Shown: positions 9,150 through 18,696, numbered from the stretch's first letter. The stretch is 64,000 nt of DNA from Nocardioides ginsengisegetis (GCF_014138045.1 NZ_JACGXA010000001.1:124001-188000), one strand, 5' to 3'. The notes: generated from the letters alone by a model not told the origin. Numbers and translations are program-made.

Positions 9150-9988
9150 TGCCCTCGCCGCCCTTCGAGCGACTCGCGTACATTCGCGTTGATCAGCCAC
9201 TGATACCAGGCCATCGCGTAGGCATAATCGAAACCAGCACGTCCATCGAGGAAGCCCAAGCGCACTAGGAAGGAGTATAGGAACAACCCAAGTGGCTTGC
9301 CCGGTAATCGGTCGAAAATACGCCCTTGGAGACTCCGCGCGCGGCGAACTCTTGTCCGAACCTCGTCATGGGTGCGGAGGTGGGCCTCCCATCCGGCGTA
9401 CTTATTGTGACGCTCGATCCACGTGGACAGGGGGTCAGGATCATCGTGCAGGAGTTGCTCGGTCAGTGTCTGGACCGGTCCACTCGCGACTGGCTGATAG
9501 TGCCCCTCCACCTCGGTTATGCCCGGCGCATCCAGGTCGTCAATCTCCGGGAACCGTACGTATCGGCGATCCAAGAGGATCCGCTTTCGGACCTGGTGAC
9601 CGTGTTTTAGCAGCCGTCCAGCGAAGAAGTAGGCCAGTCTCGCCTCATAGGCGACCACGCCAGCATCGGTGTTCGTAACGGCGGCGGTGATCTCCTTGGC
9701 CAATGCCCCGGAAACAACCTCGTCGGCGTCGAGGTGGAGCACCCAGTCGTTGCGAACTGCTTCGTGTTGCATGCCCCATTGTTTCTTTTTCGGGTAGTAG
9801 CCGTTCCAAGTGAAGGCGAGGACGGTCGCGCCGGCGGCTTCCGCAATCTCGACCGTACAGTCCGTGCTGTGCGAGTCGACGACCAATATCTGGTCGCAGA
9901 ACGACGCGGCCGCGACGCAACGGGCGATCGCCCTTTCCTCATTCTTCGTCAAAATAACGGCGGTGACTGGCGCCTTCGCGGGACTCAC
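9146..9988 (-). CDS. glycosyltransferase family 2 protein (WaaE/KdtX-like)
   Basis: A 280-residue GT-A enzyme. It opens with VTAVILTKNEERAIARCV and ILVVDSHSTDCTVEIA, then WVLHLDADEVVS, whose DxD-type acidic pair binds the metal and nucleotide sugar. WNGYYPKKKQWGM and the later GFDYAYAMAWYQWLIN are typical of the WaaE/KdtX-like group of inverting transferases. GTG at 9988 overlaps the TGA of the acetyltransferase gene upstream (GTGA), which decides the start although the frame is open 273 nt further. It probably adds glucose or a related sugar, but this is family-level inference. Confidence 0.82.
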   Translation of the reverse strand: MSPAKAPVTAVILTKNEERAIARCVAAASFCDQILVVDSHSTDCTVEIAEAAGATVLAFTWNGYYPKKKQWGMQHEAVRNDWVLHLDADEVVSGALAKEITAAVTNTDAGVVAYEARLAYFFAGRLLKHGHQVRKRILLDRRYVRFPEIDDLDAPGITEVEGHYQPVASGPVQTLTEQLLHDDPDPLSTWIERHNKYAGWEAHLRTHDEVRTRVRRARSLQGRIFDRLPGKPLGLFLYSFLVRLGFLDGRAGFDYAYAMAWYQWLINANVRESLEGRRGH

Positions 9989-10548
9989 CGCGGACCACGA
10001 GCCTGCGCCAGTAGTAGTCCGCCGGCCGGAACGTCCTTGGTCACGACGGCTCCAGCTCCGACTGTCGCCCGGGCTCCGATTGTTACACCGCGCAGCACCA
10101 CAGCGCGAGCTGCGATCCAGGACTCGTCCTCGAGGGTGATCGGTGCGTTGTCGAATTCGAAGGTCCTCGATCTCCGGTCGTGCGATCCGGTGCATAGGAG
10201 GGCCTCCTGAGACACGCACACGTCCCGACCGATGGTCACCGGCTCGAGGTTCAGGATCCATGCGCCCTCACCGACCCAACTGTGGTCGCCGATGACAAGT
10301 TTCCATGGCCAGTGGATGCGCACCCGGTGTCGCACGAGGACCCCTCTTCCGACGTCTGCGCCGAACGCCCGAAGGATTGTTACTCGAACCCGCGCGGGAC
10401 ACCACCAGCGCATGAAGAGGCTTCCGGAGCTGACGAGCCAGAGGATCTGGGTGAGCTTCCCACGACCGACGTCGTAGCCGGCGCCGGTGAAACCGGACAG
10501 GTCGCGATGGGGCGTGGACACGTAGGCGATCCTAGGGTGTGTTGTCAC
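9985..10548 (-). CDS. WcaF-type polysaccharide O-acetyltransferase
   Basis: A 187-residue left-handed beta-helix acetyltransferase. The N-terminus has LSGFTGAGYDVGRGK, and the middle RVRIHWPWKLVIGDHSWVGE and NLEPVTIGRDVCVSQ match the WcaF group of the colanic acid cluster. CTGSHDRRSRTFEFDNAPI carries the catalytic histidine region, and the end has hexapeptide turns such as VLRGVTIGARATVGAGAVVT. It transfers acetyl from acetyl-CoA to a sugar hydroxyl. It is the first gene of the minus-strand array and is divergent from the WcaI-like gene with only about 30 nt between starts; GTG at 10521 is a shorter in-frame alternative that would leave more promoter space. Confidence 0.85.
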   Translation of the reverse strand: MTTHPRIAYVSTPHRDLSGFTGAGYDVGRGKLTQILWLVSSGSLFMRWWCPARVRVTILRAFGADVGRGVLVRHRVRIHWPWKLVIGDHSWVGEGAWILNLEPVTIGRDVCVSQEALLCTGSHDRRSRTFEFDNAPITLEDESWIAARAVVLRGVTIGARATVGAGAVVTKDVPAGGLLLAQARGPR

Positions 10549-10577
10549 ATCATCGACCGTTTGGGGGGAATGTGCCG

Positions 10578-11828
10578 GTGAGCACAGATGGGCTGAGGAT
10601 CGCGGTGCTCGGCGTCAACTACGCACCGGAGCCCACGGGGATCGCGCCCTACACGGCCACCATGTGTCGAGGTCTGGTCGCGCGCGGGCACCACGTCGAG
10701 GTGGTCACTGCCTTTCCCCACTATCCGCAGTGGCAGCTGCAGCCCGGTGATCGCCGCACGCTGACTCGACGGGACGTGCGCGACGGCCTGGGTGTGACCC
10801 GTGTGCGTCACTACGTCCCTGCCCGGCCCACAGGAATCCCGCGGGCCCTGTCCGAGATCTCCTTCGGTGCCCGGCTGGTGACGCGATCGTGGGGTCGGCC
10901 CGATGTGGTCATCTGCCTGAGTCCGGCTTTGCTGGCGACGGCGATGGCTGCGGCGCGCACGAAGTCCCTGGGGTCGGGGCCTGCGCTGGGGATCGTCGTG
11001 CAGGACTTGTATTCAGCAGGCGTGGGTGAGACCGGGAGCGGTGGCTCGGTCCTCGCGCGGATCTTTGGACGACTCGAGTCCACAGTGCTCGGCCGAGCCG
11101 ATGGCGTGGCAGTGATCCACGATCGCTTCAAGCACACCGTGGTGAACCGGCTCGGTGCCGACGCTGGGCGCGTCGCGGTCATCCGCAACTGGACACACGT
11201 CAAGCCAGTCCAGGATTTCGACAAACCCGCGTTTCGCGCGCGGATGGGATGGCGCACGGACGAGACCGTCGTCCTGCACGCGGGGGCCATGGGCGAGAAG
11301 CAGGATCTGTCCAATGTAGTCGCAGCCGCTCAGCTGTCCCAGAGCCGCAGCCTGCCCCTCCGGTTTGTTCTGATGGGGGATGGAGGTCAGCGTGTCAGCC
11401 TTGAACGGCAGGGAGCCGGCGTGTCGGCCATCGAAGTGATCCCGCCGCTTCCGGATGAGGACTTCGGGCGTGCGCTCCGAGCAGCGGACGTCCTCTTGGT
11501 CAACGAGCGCCCGGGGCTCAACGAGATGGCTGTGCCCAGCAAGCTCACGTCCTACTTCTCCAGCGGCACGGCCGTGTTGGCGGCGACCGAAGCGACGAGC
11601 ACCACGGCCGAGGAGCTGGCAGCCGCGGGCGCCGGCCTGCGCGTGGGGCCGGGCGATCCGGGTGCGCTTGTTTCCGGCGTTTTGACGCTGCGTAACGATC
11701 CGTTGACGCTAGATGAACTCGGCCGTCGGGGGCCTGACTACTGTGCGAGGGTGCTCTCGGAAGAGGTCGCCCTGGACGCCTACGACGACTGGGTTCGGCT
11801 GCTGCACCGACGCAAGCAAGAATGTTAG
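10578..11828 (+). CDS. WcaI-like glycosyltransferase (GT4)
   Basis: A 416-residue GT-B enzyme. The start [20 protein letters not shown] followed by [15 protein letters not shown] is the signature of the WcaI group, known from colanic acid clusters and thought to transfer fucose. The C-terminal half contains [17 protein letters not shown] and [19 protein letters not shown] plus [22 protein letters not shown] at 10578 follows a GGGGGGAA stretch about 7 nt upstream; GTG at 10572 and an upstream ATG are weaker choices. GDP-fucose synthesis genes follow immediately (gap of 8 nt to gmd), which fits a fucosyl transfer role. Confidence 0.82.
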   Translation: MSTDGLRIAVLGVNYAPEPTGIAPYTATMCRGLVARGHHVEVVTAFPHYPQWQLQPGDRRTLTRRDVRDGLGVTRVRHYVPARPTGIPRALSEISFGARLVTRSWGRPDVVICLSPALLATAMAAARTKSLGSGPALGIVVQDLYSAGVGETGSGGSVLARIFGRLESTVLGRADGVAVIHDRFKHTVVNRLGADAGRVAVIRNWTHVKPVQDFDKPAFRARMGWRTDETVVLHAGAMGEKQDLSNVVAAAQLSQSRSLPLRFVLMGDGGQRVSLERQGAGVSAIEVIPPLPDEDFGRALRAADVLLVNERPGLNEMAVPSKLTSYFSSGTAVLAATEATSTTAEELAAAGAGLRVGPGDPGALVSGVLTLRNDPLTLDELGRRGPDYCARVLSEEVALDAYDDWVRLLHRRKQEC

Positions 11829-11836
11829 GGACACAC

Positions 11837-12883
11837 ATGGTCGCCAAGCGTGCGCTCATCACCGGCATCACCGGGCAGGACGGCTCCTACCTCGCTGAGC
11901 TCCTCCTCGGCAAGGGCTACGAGGTCCACGGCCTGATCCGCCGTGCGTCGACGTTCAACACGTCGAGGATCAACCACCTCTACCAAGACCCGCACGACCC
12001 CGAGGCGCGCCTCTTCCTGCACTACGGCGACCTCTCCGATGGCGCCCGCCTCGTCACGCTCCTCCACGAGATCGACCCGGACGAGGTCTACAACCTCGCG
12101 GCGCAGTCGCACGTCCGCGTGAGCTTCGACGAGCCCGAGCACACCGGCGACACGACAGGTATCGGGGCGATGCGCCTGCTCGAGGCGGTCCGGATGGCCG
12201 GCATCCAGTGCCGCTACTACCAGGCCTCGAGCTCCGAGATGTTCGGTGCGACCCCGCCGCCGCAGGACGAGAACACCCCGTTCTACCCGCGTTCGCCCTA
12301 CGGTGCCGCGAAGGTCTACGCCTACTGGGTCACCAAGAACTACCGCGAGGGCTACGGCATGTTCGCGGTCAACGGGATCCTCTTCAATCACGAGTCCCCC
12401 CGCCGTGGGGAGACCTTCGTGACCCGCAAGATCACCAGGGCGGTGGCTCGCATCAAGGCCGGCTTTGAAGATGCCGTCTACCTCGGCAACCTGGACTCGA
12501 TCCGCGACTGGGGCTACGCCCCGGAGTACGTCGAGGGCATGTGGCGGATGCTGCAGGCCGACGAACCCGACGACTACGTGCTGGCCACGGGAGGCAACTT
12601 CACCGTCCGCGACTTCGTGGTCACGGCCTTCGAGCACGCCGGTCTCGACTGGGAGAAGCACGTCCGCTTCGACGAGCGCTACCTCCGCCCGACCGAGGTC
12701 GACGCCCTCATCGGCGACGCCGGCAAGGCGGAGCGGCAGCTCGGATGGAAGGCCACGGTCCAGACCGACGAGCTCGCCCGGATCATGGTGGACGCCGACC
12801 TCGAGTGCCTGACCCACGAGGGATCCCAGTGGATCGACCAGCCGCGCCTGGCGGGGTGGCCGACGCTGGGTGTCGGAGCATGA
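11837..12883 (+). CDS. gmd: GDP-mannose 4,6-dehydratase
   Basis: A 348-residue extended SDR enzyme that converts GDP-mannose to GDP-4-keto-6-deoxymannose. The NAD(P) site reads [16 protein letters not shown] (about residues 6-21). The catalytic motif SSSEMFG (131-137) and Y155-x3-K159 in [10 protein letters not shown] are intact, and [17 protein letters not shown] is diagnostic of Gmd. ATG at 11837 has AGGGA about 6 nt upstream and is preferred over an earlier frame opening. The next gene starts inside its stop codon (ATGA), so the two-step GDP-fucose pathway is translationally coupled. From here the sequence shows the high-GC codon use of the host. Confidence 0.95.
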   Translation: MVAKRALITGITGQDGSYLAELLLGKGYEVHGLIRRASTFNTSRINHLYQDPHDPEARLFLHYGDLSDGARLVTLLHEIDPDEVYNLAAQSHVRVSFDEPEHTGDTTGIGAMRLLEAVRMAGIQCRYYQASSSEMFGATPPPQDENTPFYPRSPYGAAKVYAYWVTKNYREGYGMFAVNGILFNHESPRRGETFVTRKITRAVARIKAGFEDAVYLGNLDSIRDWGYAPEYVEGMWRMLQADEPDDYVLATGGNFTVRDFVVTAFEHAGLDWEKHVRFDERYLRPTEVDALIGDAGKAERQLGWKATVQTDELARIMVDADLECLTHEGSQWIDQPRLAGWPTLGVGA

Positions 12884-13845
12884 CCGAGGCAAGCCCGCTC
12901 GACCCGCAGGTGCCGTTCTACGTCGCCGGTCACCGCGGACTGGTGGGTGGCGCGATCTGGCGTGCCCTGGAGTCCCGCGGTTTCTCCGACCTGATCGGCC
13001 GGTCGTCCACCGAGCTCGACCTGCGTGTGCGCAGCGACGTCTTCGACTTCTTCTCCCAGACCCGACCGCGGCACGTTGTGCTCGCGGCGGCGAAGGTCGG
13101 CGGGATCCTCGCCAACAGCGCCTACCCGGTGGACTTCCTGTCGGAGAACCTGCGCATCCAGACCAACGTCATGGACGCCGCGCTCGAGTTCGGCACCGAG
13201 CGGTTCCTCTTCCTCGGATCGTCGTGCATCTACCCCAAGCTCGCGCCGCAGCCGATCCGGGAGGACTCGCTGCTCACCGGCCACCTCGAGCCCACCAACG
13301 ACGCCTACGCGATCGCGAAGATCGCCGGCATCCTCGGTGTCCAGGCCGTGCGACGGCAGTACGGCAAGCCGTGGATCTCGGCGATGCCGACCAACCTCTA
13401 CGGCCCGGGGGACAACTTCTCCCCGACGGGCAGCCACGTGCTGCCTGCCCTGATCCGGCGGTACGACGAGGCGAAGGCCTCGGGAGTGCCCACGGTCGAG
13501 AACTGGGGGACCGGGAGCCCGCGGCGGGAGTTCCTGCACGTGGACGACATGGCCAACGCCTGCCTGCACCTGATGGAGCACTACGACGGGCCGGAGCAGG
13601 TCAACGTCGGCACCGGCAAGGACGCGACCATCAAGGAGATTGCCGAGCTGGTCGCCGAGGTCGTGGGGTTCGAGGGCGAGACCCGTTGGGACACCTCGAA
13701 GCCGGACGGGACGCCACAGAAGCTGCTGGATGTCTCGAAGCTGCGGGAGGCCGGCTGGGAGGCGCAGATCGGTCTGCGTGAGGGTCTGAAGTCGACGGTT
13801 GCCTGGTATCGCGAGCACGTCGGGTCGTTGCGCGAGGCGGGCTGA
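12880..13845 (+). CDS. fcl: GDP-L-fucose synthase
   Basis: A 321-residue epimerase/reductase of the SDR family that converts GDP-4-keto-6-deoxymannose to GDP-L-fucose. It has [17 protein letters not shown] at the nucleotide-binding site, [36 protein letters not shown] with the catalytic serine, and Y-x3-K in [29 protein letters not shown] is characteristic of Fcl/WcaG. ATG at 12880 overlaps the gmd stop. A perfect terminator hairpin begins 18 nt after the stop, so gmd-fcl ends one transcript. The product feeds the WcaI-like transferase upstream. Confidence 0.95.
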   Translation: MTEASPLDPQVPFYVAGHRGLVGGAIWRALESRGFSDLIGRSSTELDLRVRSDVFDFFSQTRPRHVVLAAAKVGGILANSAYPVDFLSENLRIQTNVMDAALEFGTERFLFLGSSCIYPKLAPQPIREDSLLTGHLEPTNDAYAIAKIAGILGVQAVRRQYGKPWISAMPTNLYGPGDNFSPTGSHVLPALIRRYDEAKASGVPTVENWGTGSPRREFLHVDDMANACLHLMEHYDGPEQVNVGTGKDATIKEIAELVAEVVGFEGETRWDTSKPDGTPQKLLDVSKLREAGWEAQIGLREGLKSTVAWYREHVGSLREAG

Positions 13846-13862
13846 GCGGCTTGACGCATGCG

Positions 13863-13894
13863 AAAGGGCGGTGACCTGGTGGTCACCGCCCTTT
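13863..13894 (+). terminator. perfect stem-loop terminator after fcl
   Basis: Fourteen-base arms AAAGGGCGGTGACC (13863-13876) and its exact reverse complement (13881-13894) flank a TGGT loop. A T-rich stretch (TGCTTGTCTTACT) follows. It lies just after the fcl stop and can serve that transcript; being symmetrical it could also act for the minus-strand cysN end. Confidence 0.85.
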
Positions 13895-13908
13895 GCTTGT
13901 CTTACTGG

Positions 13909-13950
13909 GGTTTCGAGACGGTTGCTAGCGCAACCTCCTCAACCTCCGAG
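13909..13950 (+). repeat. family A palindromic element, copy 1
   Basis: The sequence GGTTTCGAGACGGTTGC, TAGC, GCAACCTCCTCAACC, TCCGAG matches the dispersed family A core. It has an inner hairpin GGTTGC/GCAACC. It sits between the fcl terminator and the end of cysN. Confidence 0.85.
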
Positions 13951-13958
13951 GGGGTCGA

Positions 13959-15236
13959 TCAGCTTCCGCTGTTGATCATCCCGGCGCCGACGGTGACACC
14001 CGTGGCCTCGTCGATCAGGATGAACGAGCCCGTGGTGCGGTTCTTCGAGTAGGGGTCGCACAGCAGCGGCACGGTGGTGCGCAGCTGGATGCGGCCGATC
14101 TCGTTGAGGCCGAGCTCCTTCGTCTCCTGGTCACGGTGCAGGGTGTTGACGTCCAGGCGGTACTGGATGTCCTTGACCAGAGCGCGGGCCGTGCGAGTGG
14201 TGTGCTTGATGGCGAGCTTCTGGCGCGGGCGCAGCGGCTCGTTGGTCATCCAGCAGATCATCGCGTCGATGTCCTGGGAGGGCTTCGGGGCGTTGTTGAC
14301 GCGGGCGATCATGTCGCCGCGAGAGACGTCCACGTCGTCCTCGAGGCGGACCGTCACCGACATCGGCGGGAACGCCTCGGAGAGCTCCTTGTCGTGCAGG
14401 TCGATGCCCGCGATCTTCGACGTCATGCCCGAGGGTAGGACGACGACCTCGTCGCCCGGCTTCAGGACACCGCCGGCGACCATGCCGCCGTAGCCGCGGT
14501 AGTCGTGGTACTCGTCCGACTTGGGGCGCACGACGTACTGGACGGGGAAGCGGACGTCGACCAGGTCGCGGTCGGAGGCCACGTGGACGTGCTCGAGGTG
14601 GTGCATGAGCGTGGGACCGGAGTACCACGCCATGTTCTCGGAGCGGTTGACCACGTTGTCGCCCGCGAGCGCCGAGATCGGGATGACCTCGAGGTCGGGG
14701 ATGTTGAGCTTGGTGGCGAACTGGGTGAACTCGGCGTGGATCTTCTCGTAGACCTCCTGCGAGAAGTCGACGAGGTCCATCTTGTTCACGGCCAGCACCA
14801 GGTGGGGCACCCGGAGCAGCGACAGGAGCACGGCGTGCCGGCGCGACTGCTCGGTGAGACCCTGACGGGCGTCGACGAGCACGAGACCCAGGTCGGCCGT
14901 CGAGGCGCCGGTGACCATGTTGCGGGTGTACTGCACGTGGCCCGGGGTGTCCGCGATGATGAACTTGCGGTTGGGCGTCGCGAAGTAGCGGTAGGCCACG
15001 TCGATGGTGATGCCCTGCTCGCGCTCGGAGCGGAGACCGTCGGTCAGCAGCGCGAGGTCGGTGTAGTCGAAGCCCTTGGAGGCACTGGTGGCCTCGACGG
15101 CCTCGAGCTGGTCCGCGAAGATCGACTTGGAGTCGAGCAGGAGGCGACCGATGAGGGTCGACTTGCCGTCGTCGACCGAGCCGGCGGTCGCGAAGCGCAG
15201 CAGGTCCATGTTGCCCGTGATGATCTCGTCGGCCAT
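13959..15236 (-). CDS. cysN: sulfate adenylyltransferase subunit 1 (GTPase)
   Basis: A 425-residue EF-Tu-like GTPase that drives ATP sulfurylase, which makes adenosine 5'-phosphosulfate from sulfate and ATP. The P-loop reads GSVDDGKSTLIGRLLLD (residues 19-35), G3 is DTPGHVQYTRN, and G4 is NKMD. A C-terminal EF-Tu domain 2/3 region follows, with VQYVVRPKSDEYHDYRGYGG. ATG at 15236 overlaps the cysD stop (TGATG), so both are co-translated. No APS-kinase domain is fused to it; the kinase lies in a separate fusion 3.5 kb away. PAPS made by this set would feed both cysteine synthesis and the sulfotransferase of the island. Confidence 0.95.
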   Translation of the reverse strand: MADEIITGNMDLLRFATAGSVDDGKSTLIGRLLLDSKSIFADQLEAVEATSASKGFDYTDLALLTDGLRSEREQGITIDVAYRYFATPNRKFIIADTPGHVQYTRNMVTGASTADLGLVLVDARQGLTEQSRRHAVLLSLLRVPHLVLAVNKMDLVDFSQEVYEKIHAEFTQFATKLNIPDLEVIPISALAGDNVVNRSENMAWYSGPTLMHHLEHVHVASDRDLVDVRFPVQYVVRPKSDEYHDYRGYGGMVAGGVLKPGDEVVVLPSGMTSKIAGIDLHDKELSEAFPPMSVTVRLEDDVDVSRGDMIARVNNAPKPSQDIDAMICWMTNEPLRPRQKLAIKHTTRTARALVKDIQYRLDVNTLHRDQETKELGLNEIGRIQLRTTVPLLCDPYSKNRTTGSFILIDEATGVTVGAGMINSGS

Positions 15237-16150
15237 CAGAAGTAGCCCTCCTTCTTGCGGTCTTCCATGGCGGCCTCGGAGAAGCGGTCGTCGCCCCGGG
15301 TGGCGCCGCGCTCGGTGAGCGTGGCCACAGCGATCTCCTCGATGATCTCGGGGACCGTGGAGGCGGTGGACTCCACGCAGCCGGTGAGCGAGATGTCGCC
15401 ACAGGTGCGGAAGCGGACGGTGCGCTCCTCGACGACCTCGCCGCTGCGCAGCGGGTTGAGGGGCGTCTCGCTCATCAGCATGCCGTCGCGCTCGAAGACG
15501 CGGCGCTGGTGGGAGAAGTAGATGTTGGGGATCTCGATGCCTTCGCGGCCGATGTAGTCCCAGATGTCCAACTCGGTCCAGTTGGAGAGCGGGAAGATCC
15601 GCATGTGCTCGCCCTGGTGGATGCGGCCGTTGTAGAGGCTCCACAGCTCGGGGCGCTGCATCTTCGGGTCCCACTGGCCGAACTCGTCGCGGTGGGAGTA
15701 GACGCGCTCCTTGGCGCGGGCCTTCTCCTCGTCGCGACGGCCGCCACCGAAGGCGGCGGTGAAGCCGTTCTCCTCGATCGCGTTGAGGAGGGTGCCGATC
15801 TGCATGCGGTTGCGGCTGGTCTTGCCGTCGTCGACCACGATGCCCTTGGCGATCGCGTCGTCGATGCTCGCCACGACGAGCTTGACGCCGAGGCGGTTGA
15901 CCCAGTTGTCGCGCGTCTCCAGGACCTCCGGGAAGTCCAGGCCGGTGTCGACCTGGAGCACCGGGAAGGGGATCTTCGCGGGGTAGAACGCCTTCTCGGC
16001 GAGGCGGAGCATCACGATGGAGTCCTTGCCGCCCGAGAACATCAGGACGGGCTTCTCGAACTCTGCGGCGACCTCACGGAAGATGTGGATCGACTCCGCC
16101 TCGAGCTGGTCGAGCTGACTCAGCTGGTAGTCGGCATGGGTTTGGGTCAT
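15236..16150 (-). CDS. cysD: sulfate adenylyltransferase subunit 2
   Basis: A 304-residue ATP-pyrophosphatase subunit that adenylates sulfate. The PP-loop LMFSGGKDSIVMLRLAEKAF is near residues 38-57, and LQVDTGLDFPEVLETRD, AAFGGGRRDEEKARAKERV and RTCGDISLTG are all typical of CysD. ATG at 16150 is chosen; the frame is open upstream but with no family sequence. It is the first gene of a cysD-cysN operon and is divergent from ugd, with 164 nt between starts. Confidence 0.95.
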   Translation of the reverse strand: MTQTHADYQLSQLDQLEAESIHIFREVAAEFEKPVLMFSGGKDSIVMLRLAEKAFYPAKIPFPVLQVDTGLDFPEVLETRDNWVNRLGVKLVVASIDDAIAKGIVVDDGKTSRNRMQIGTLLNAIEENGFTAAFGGGRRDEEKARAKERVYSHRDEFGQWDPKMQRPELWSLYNGRIHQGEHMRIFPLSNWTELDIWDYIGREGIEIPNIYFSHQRRVFERDGMLMSETPLNPLRSGEVVEERTVRFRTCGDISLTGCVESTASTVPEIIEEIAVATLTERGATRGDDRFSEAAMEDRKKEGYF

Positions 16151-16302
16151 GACTGACAGGGGACCTCTCGTCGGGACAGCAGGGCTCATCGTAGCCACCG
16201 CCTCGGTGCAGCGGCGAACCGTCCGGTGTGAGCCCGTGACGGTCACCACTGTGCCCCACGTAACGCCTGTGTGAACCCCGGAGGAATGCGGCGCGCGCCA
16301 CA

Positions 16303-16308
16303 TAGACT
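16303..16308 (+). promoter_or_regulatory. likely leaderless -10 box of ugd
   Basis: TAGACT lies 6 nt before the GTG start of ugd, with no Shine-Dalgarno. The TAnnnT hexamer at this distance fits a transcript starting at the start codon, as at many genes in this window. Confidence 0.55.
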
Positions 16309-16314
16309 CCGGGC

Positions 16315-17628
16315 GTGCGTATCTCTGTCTTCGGTTGTGGCTACCTCGGCGCGGTTCACGCCGCCTGCATGACCCGGCTGGGTCACGAGGTGGTCGGCAT
16401 CGACGTCCTCCCCGAGCAGGTGGCGGCGCTCGAACGGGGCGAGGCGCCCTTCTTCGAGCCCGGCCTGCCCGATCTGCTCCTCGAGGGGAAGGCGTCCGGA
16501 CGGCTCACCTTCTCCACCGACCCGGCCGCTGCTGCGGAGGCCACGGTGCACTTCCTGTGCGTCGGCACCCCGCAGAAGCGGGGGGAGAACGCCGCGGACC
16601 TCACCTACGTCCGCGCGGCGCTGGAGGCGCTGCTGCCGCTGCTCAAGGCCGGCGACGTGGTGGTCGGCAAGTCGACGGTCCCGGTCGGCACCGCCGAGGA
16701 GCTCGCCGAGCGGATCCGCGAGGTGCAGCCGGACGCCGAGCTGATCTGGAATCCGGAGTTCCTGCGCGAGGGCTTCGCGGTCAAGGACACGCTGCACCCC
16801 GACCGCCTGGTCTACGGGTTCGCCGAGTCGCCCGCTGCGCGCGAGGCGGTGGCCAAGCTCGACGAGGTGTACGCCGTCGCGCTCGGCGAGGGCACGCCGA
16901 AGATCGAGGCCGACCTCGCCACCGCCCAGCTGGTCAAGGTGGCCGCCAACTCGTTCCTCGCCACCAAGATCTCCTTCATCAACGCGATGGCCGAGCTCTG
17001 CGAGGCCACCGGCGCCGACGTGACGCTGCTGGCCGACGCGATCGGCCACGACGCCCGCATCGGTCGGAAGTTCCTCAACGCCGGCGTCGGCTTCGGCGGC
17101 GGCTGCCTGCCCAAGGACATCCGGGCGTTCATGGCCCGGGCCGGCGAGCTGGGCGTCGACCAGGCGCTGACGTTCCTGCGCGAGGTGGACTCGATCAACA
17201 TGCGACGCCGGGTGCGCATGGTCGACCTGGCCCGCGAGGTGTCGGGTGGCTCGATCGTCGGCCGCCAGGTGGCCGTGCTCGGCGCGGCCTTCAAGCCGGA
17301 CAGCGACGACGTACGCGACTCACCGGCGCTCAGCGTCGCCGCCCAGATGCAGCTGCAGGGCGCGCGGGTGACGGTCACCGACCCCAAGGCGATCGACAAC
17401 GCGGCCAAGAAGTGGCCCGAGCTCAACTTCGCCGACACCGTCGAGGACGCCGTCCGCGACGCCGACGTGGTGCTGCTGCTCACCGAGTGGCCGGAGTACG
17501 TCGCCCTGGACCCGGTCGAGCTGGCCACGCACGTGCGTGAGCGCCGGATCATCGACGGACGCAACTGCCTGGACCCGGTGGCCTGGCGGGCGGCCGGCTG
17601 GCACTACCGGGCGCTCGGCCGCCCCTGA
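16315..17628 (+). CDS. ugd: UDP-glucose 6-dehydrogenase
   Basis: A 437-residue NAD-dependent enzyme that oxidises UDP-glucose to UDP-glucuronate. The N-terminal Rossmann motif reads ISVFGCGYLGAVHAACMT. VGKSTVPVGTAEEL and NPEFLREGFAVKDTLHPDR are family motifs, and the catalytic cysteine sits in GVGFGGGCLPKDIRA. The C-terminal UDP-binding domain has VLGAAFKPDSDDVRDSPAL. GTG at 16315 is the start. UDP-glucuronate would give the polysaccharide its negative uronic acid residues. A family A repeat follows the stop codon by 2 nt. Confidence 0.93.
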   Translation: MRISVFGCGYLGAVHAACMTRLGHEVVGIDVLPEQVAALERGEAPFFEPGLPDLLLEGKASGRLTFSTDPAAAAEATVHFLCVGTPQKRGENAADLTYVRAALEALLPLLKAGDVVVGKSTVPVGTAEELAERIREVQPDAELIWNPEFLREGFAVKDTLHPDRLVYGFAESPAAREAVAKLDEVYAVALGEGTPKIEADLATAQLVKVAANSFLATKISFINAMAELCEATGADVTLLADAIGHDARIGRKFLNAGVGFGGGCLPKDIRAFMARAGELGVDQALTFLREVDSINMRRRVRMVDLAREVSGGSIVGRQVAVLGAAFKPDSDDVRDSPALSVAAQMQLQGARVTVTDPKAIDNAAKKWPELNFADTVEDAVRDADVVLLLTEWPEYVALDPVELATHVRERRIIDGRNCLDPVAWRAAGWHYRALGRP

Positions 17629-17630
17629 GC

Positions 17631-17670
17631 TTCGGTGGTTGAGGAGGGCGCTCCGCGCCCGTCTCGAAAC
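17631..17670 (-). repeat. family A palindromic element, copy 2 (inverted)
   Basis: TTCGGTGGTTGAGGAG, then GGGCGCTCCGCGCCC, then GTCTCGAAAC: the reverse complement of the family A arrangement with a different inner stem. It fills the gap between ugd and the TauE-like gene, and its last base is part of the TauE stop codon. Confidence 0.85.
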
Positions 17671-18680
17671 TACTGCTGCTCGACCCGCCTGGCGCGACGG
17701 CGGTAGGGGTCGCCCTCGAGCTCGGCGACAGTGGGGGCCCCCATGAACGGGAGGCCCTGCTCCTTGCGCAGCACGCCCCAGATCAGCGGGACCACCACGA
17801 CCATCACCAGGCCGATGGCAGCGATCAGGATCGGGTGGGTGTCGTCCTCGCCGGACCCCAGCGGCGGCCAGCCGGCCTTGTCGAGCAGCGCGACACCGGA
17901 CATGGTCAACACGACCACGATGCCGCGGCGGATGAAGGACTGCGGCACCTTCGGGGCGATCCTGCTGCCGAGGATGGTGCCGGGCGTGGAGCCGATCACG
18001 AGCGGGATCAGGATGCTCCAGTCGAGGCCGTTGATAACGATGTTGGAGATCGCGGCGGCCAGGACGAGCGGGACGGCCTGGACCAGGTCCGTGCCGACCA
18101 GCTTCACCGCGGACAGGCCGGGGTAGAGCATGAGCAGCGCGATCATGATGACCGAGCCGGAGCCGACGCTGGTGATGCCCACCAGCAGGCCGCCGATCGC
18201 GCCGACGGCGAGGGTGGCCAGCGGGCGGATGTGCGGGTCGGGATCGGCGTTGGGGGCACCGCCGCGGACGCGGCGGAGGTTGATGTAGAGGCGCAGGGCG
18301 TAGGTCGCGGCCGCGAAGAGCAGCGCGAAGCCGATGCACTCCTTCAGCAGGGTGTCGAGCGAGTCCGGCTCCGAGCCGGCCACCGCGTGGATCAGCCACG
18401 GGCCGAGCAGCGCCATCGGCACCGAGCCGAGGATCAGCCACTTGGCCAGGGGGAAGTTGGGGGAGCCCTCTCGGGCGTGGGTGATCGCGCCGCCGGACTT
18501 GTAGATCGCGGCCGCGGTGAGGTCAGCCGTGACCACGGTCGACGCGTCGCCGACCCCCAGGAAGATCAGTGCGGGCGTCATCAGGGCACCACCGCCCATG
18601 CCGGTCAGGCCGACCACGATGCCGACGAAGAAGCCGGCCGCCATGATCGAGAAAAAGGTGGTGGTGATGAGATCGCCCAT
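17670..18680 (-). CDS. TauE/SafE-family sulfite exporter-like membrane protein
   Basis: A 336-residue membrane protein with about eight helices. The N-terminal helix ends VGIVVGLTGMGGGALMTPAL, the hallmark of the TauE/SafE family, and the second half repeats it as LLVGITSVGSGSVIMIALL. Members export sulfite or organosulfonates, or take up sulfur compounds. ATG at 18680 is used; TAAGGT lies 8 nt upstream on the minus strand. It sits 16 nt downstream of the APS-kinase fusion gene on the same strand, so removal of sulfite or handling of sulfur by-products of sulfate activation is a fair inference. Confidence 0.88.
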   Translation of the reverse strand: MGDLITTTFFSIMAAGFFVGIVVGLTGMGGGALMTPALIFLGVGDASTVVTADLTAAAIYKSGGAITHAREGSPNFPLAKWLILGSVPMALLGPWLIHAVAGSEPDSLDTLLKECIGFALLFAAATYALRLYINLRRVRGGAPNADPDPHIRPLATLAVGAIGGLLVGITSVGSGSVIMIALLMLYPGLSAVKLVGTDLVQAVPLVLAAAISNIVINGLDWSILIPLVIGSTPGTILGSRIAPKVPQSFIRRGIVVVLTMSGVALLDKAGWPPLGSGEDDTHPILIAAIGLVMVVVVPLIWGVLRKEQGLPFMGAPTVAELEGDPYRRRARRVEQQ

Positions 18681-18688
18681 GCCGACTG

Positions 18689-18694
18689 ACCTTA
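18689..18694 (-). promoter_or_regulatory. possible -10 box of the TauE-like gene
   Basis: TAAGGT on the minus strand ends 8 nt before the ATG and no ribosome-binding site is visible. Weakly supports a separate leaderless transcript besides read-through from the gene upstream. Confidence 0.35.
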
Positions 18695-18696
18695 CT

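Noticed and set aside
12541..12879. Upstream extension of the fcl frame
   Set aside because: It overlaps gmd in another frame with Arg-rich nonsense; the ATGA overlap at 12880 is the natural start.
13959..15674. Longer cysN start upstream of 15236
   Set aside because: The upstream part lies over cysD and is Arg/His-rich; MADEIITG at 15236 fits the family start and overlaps the cysD stop.
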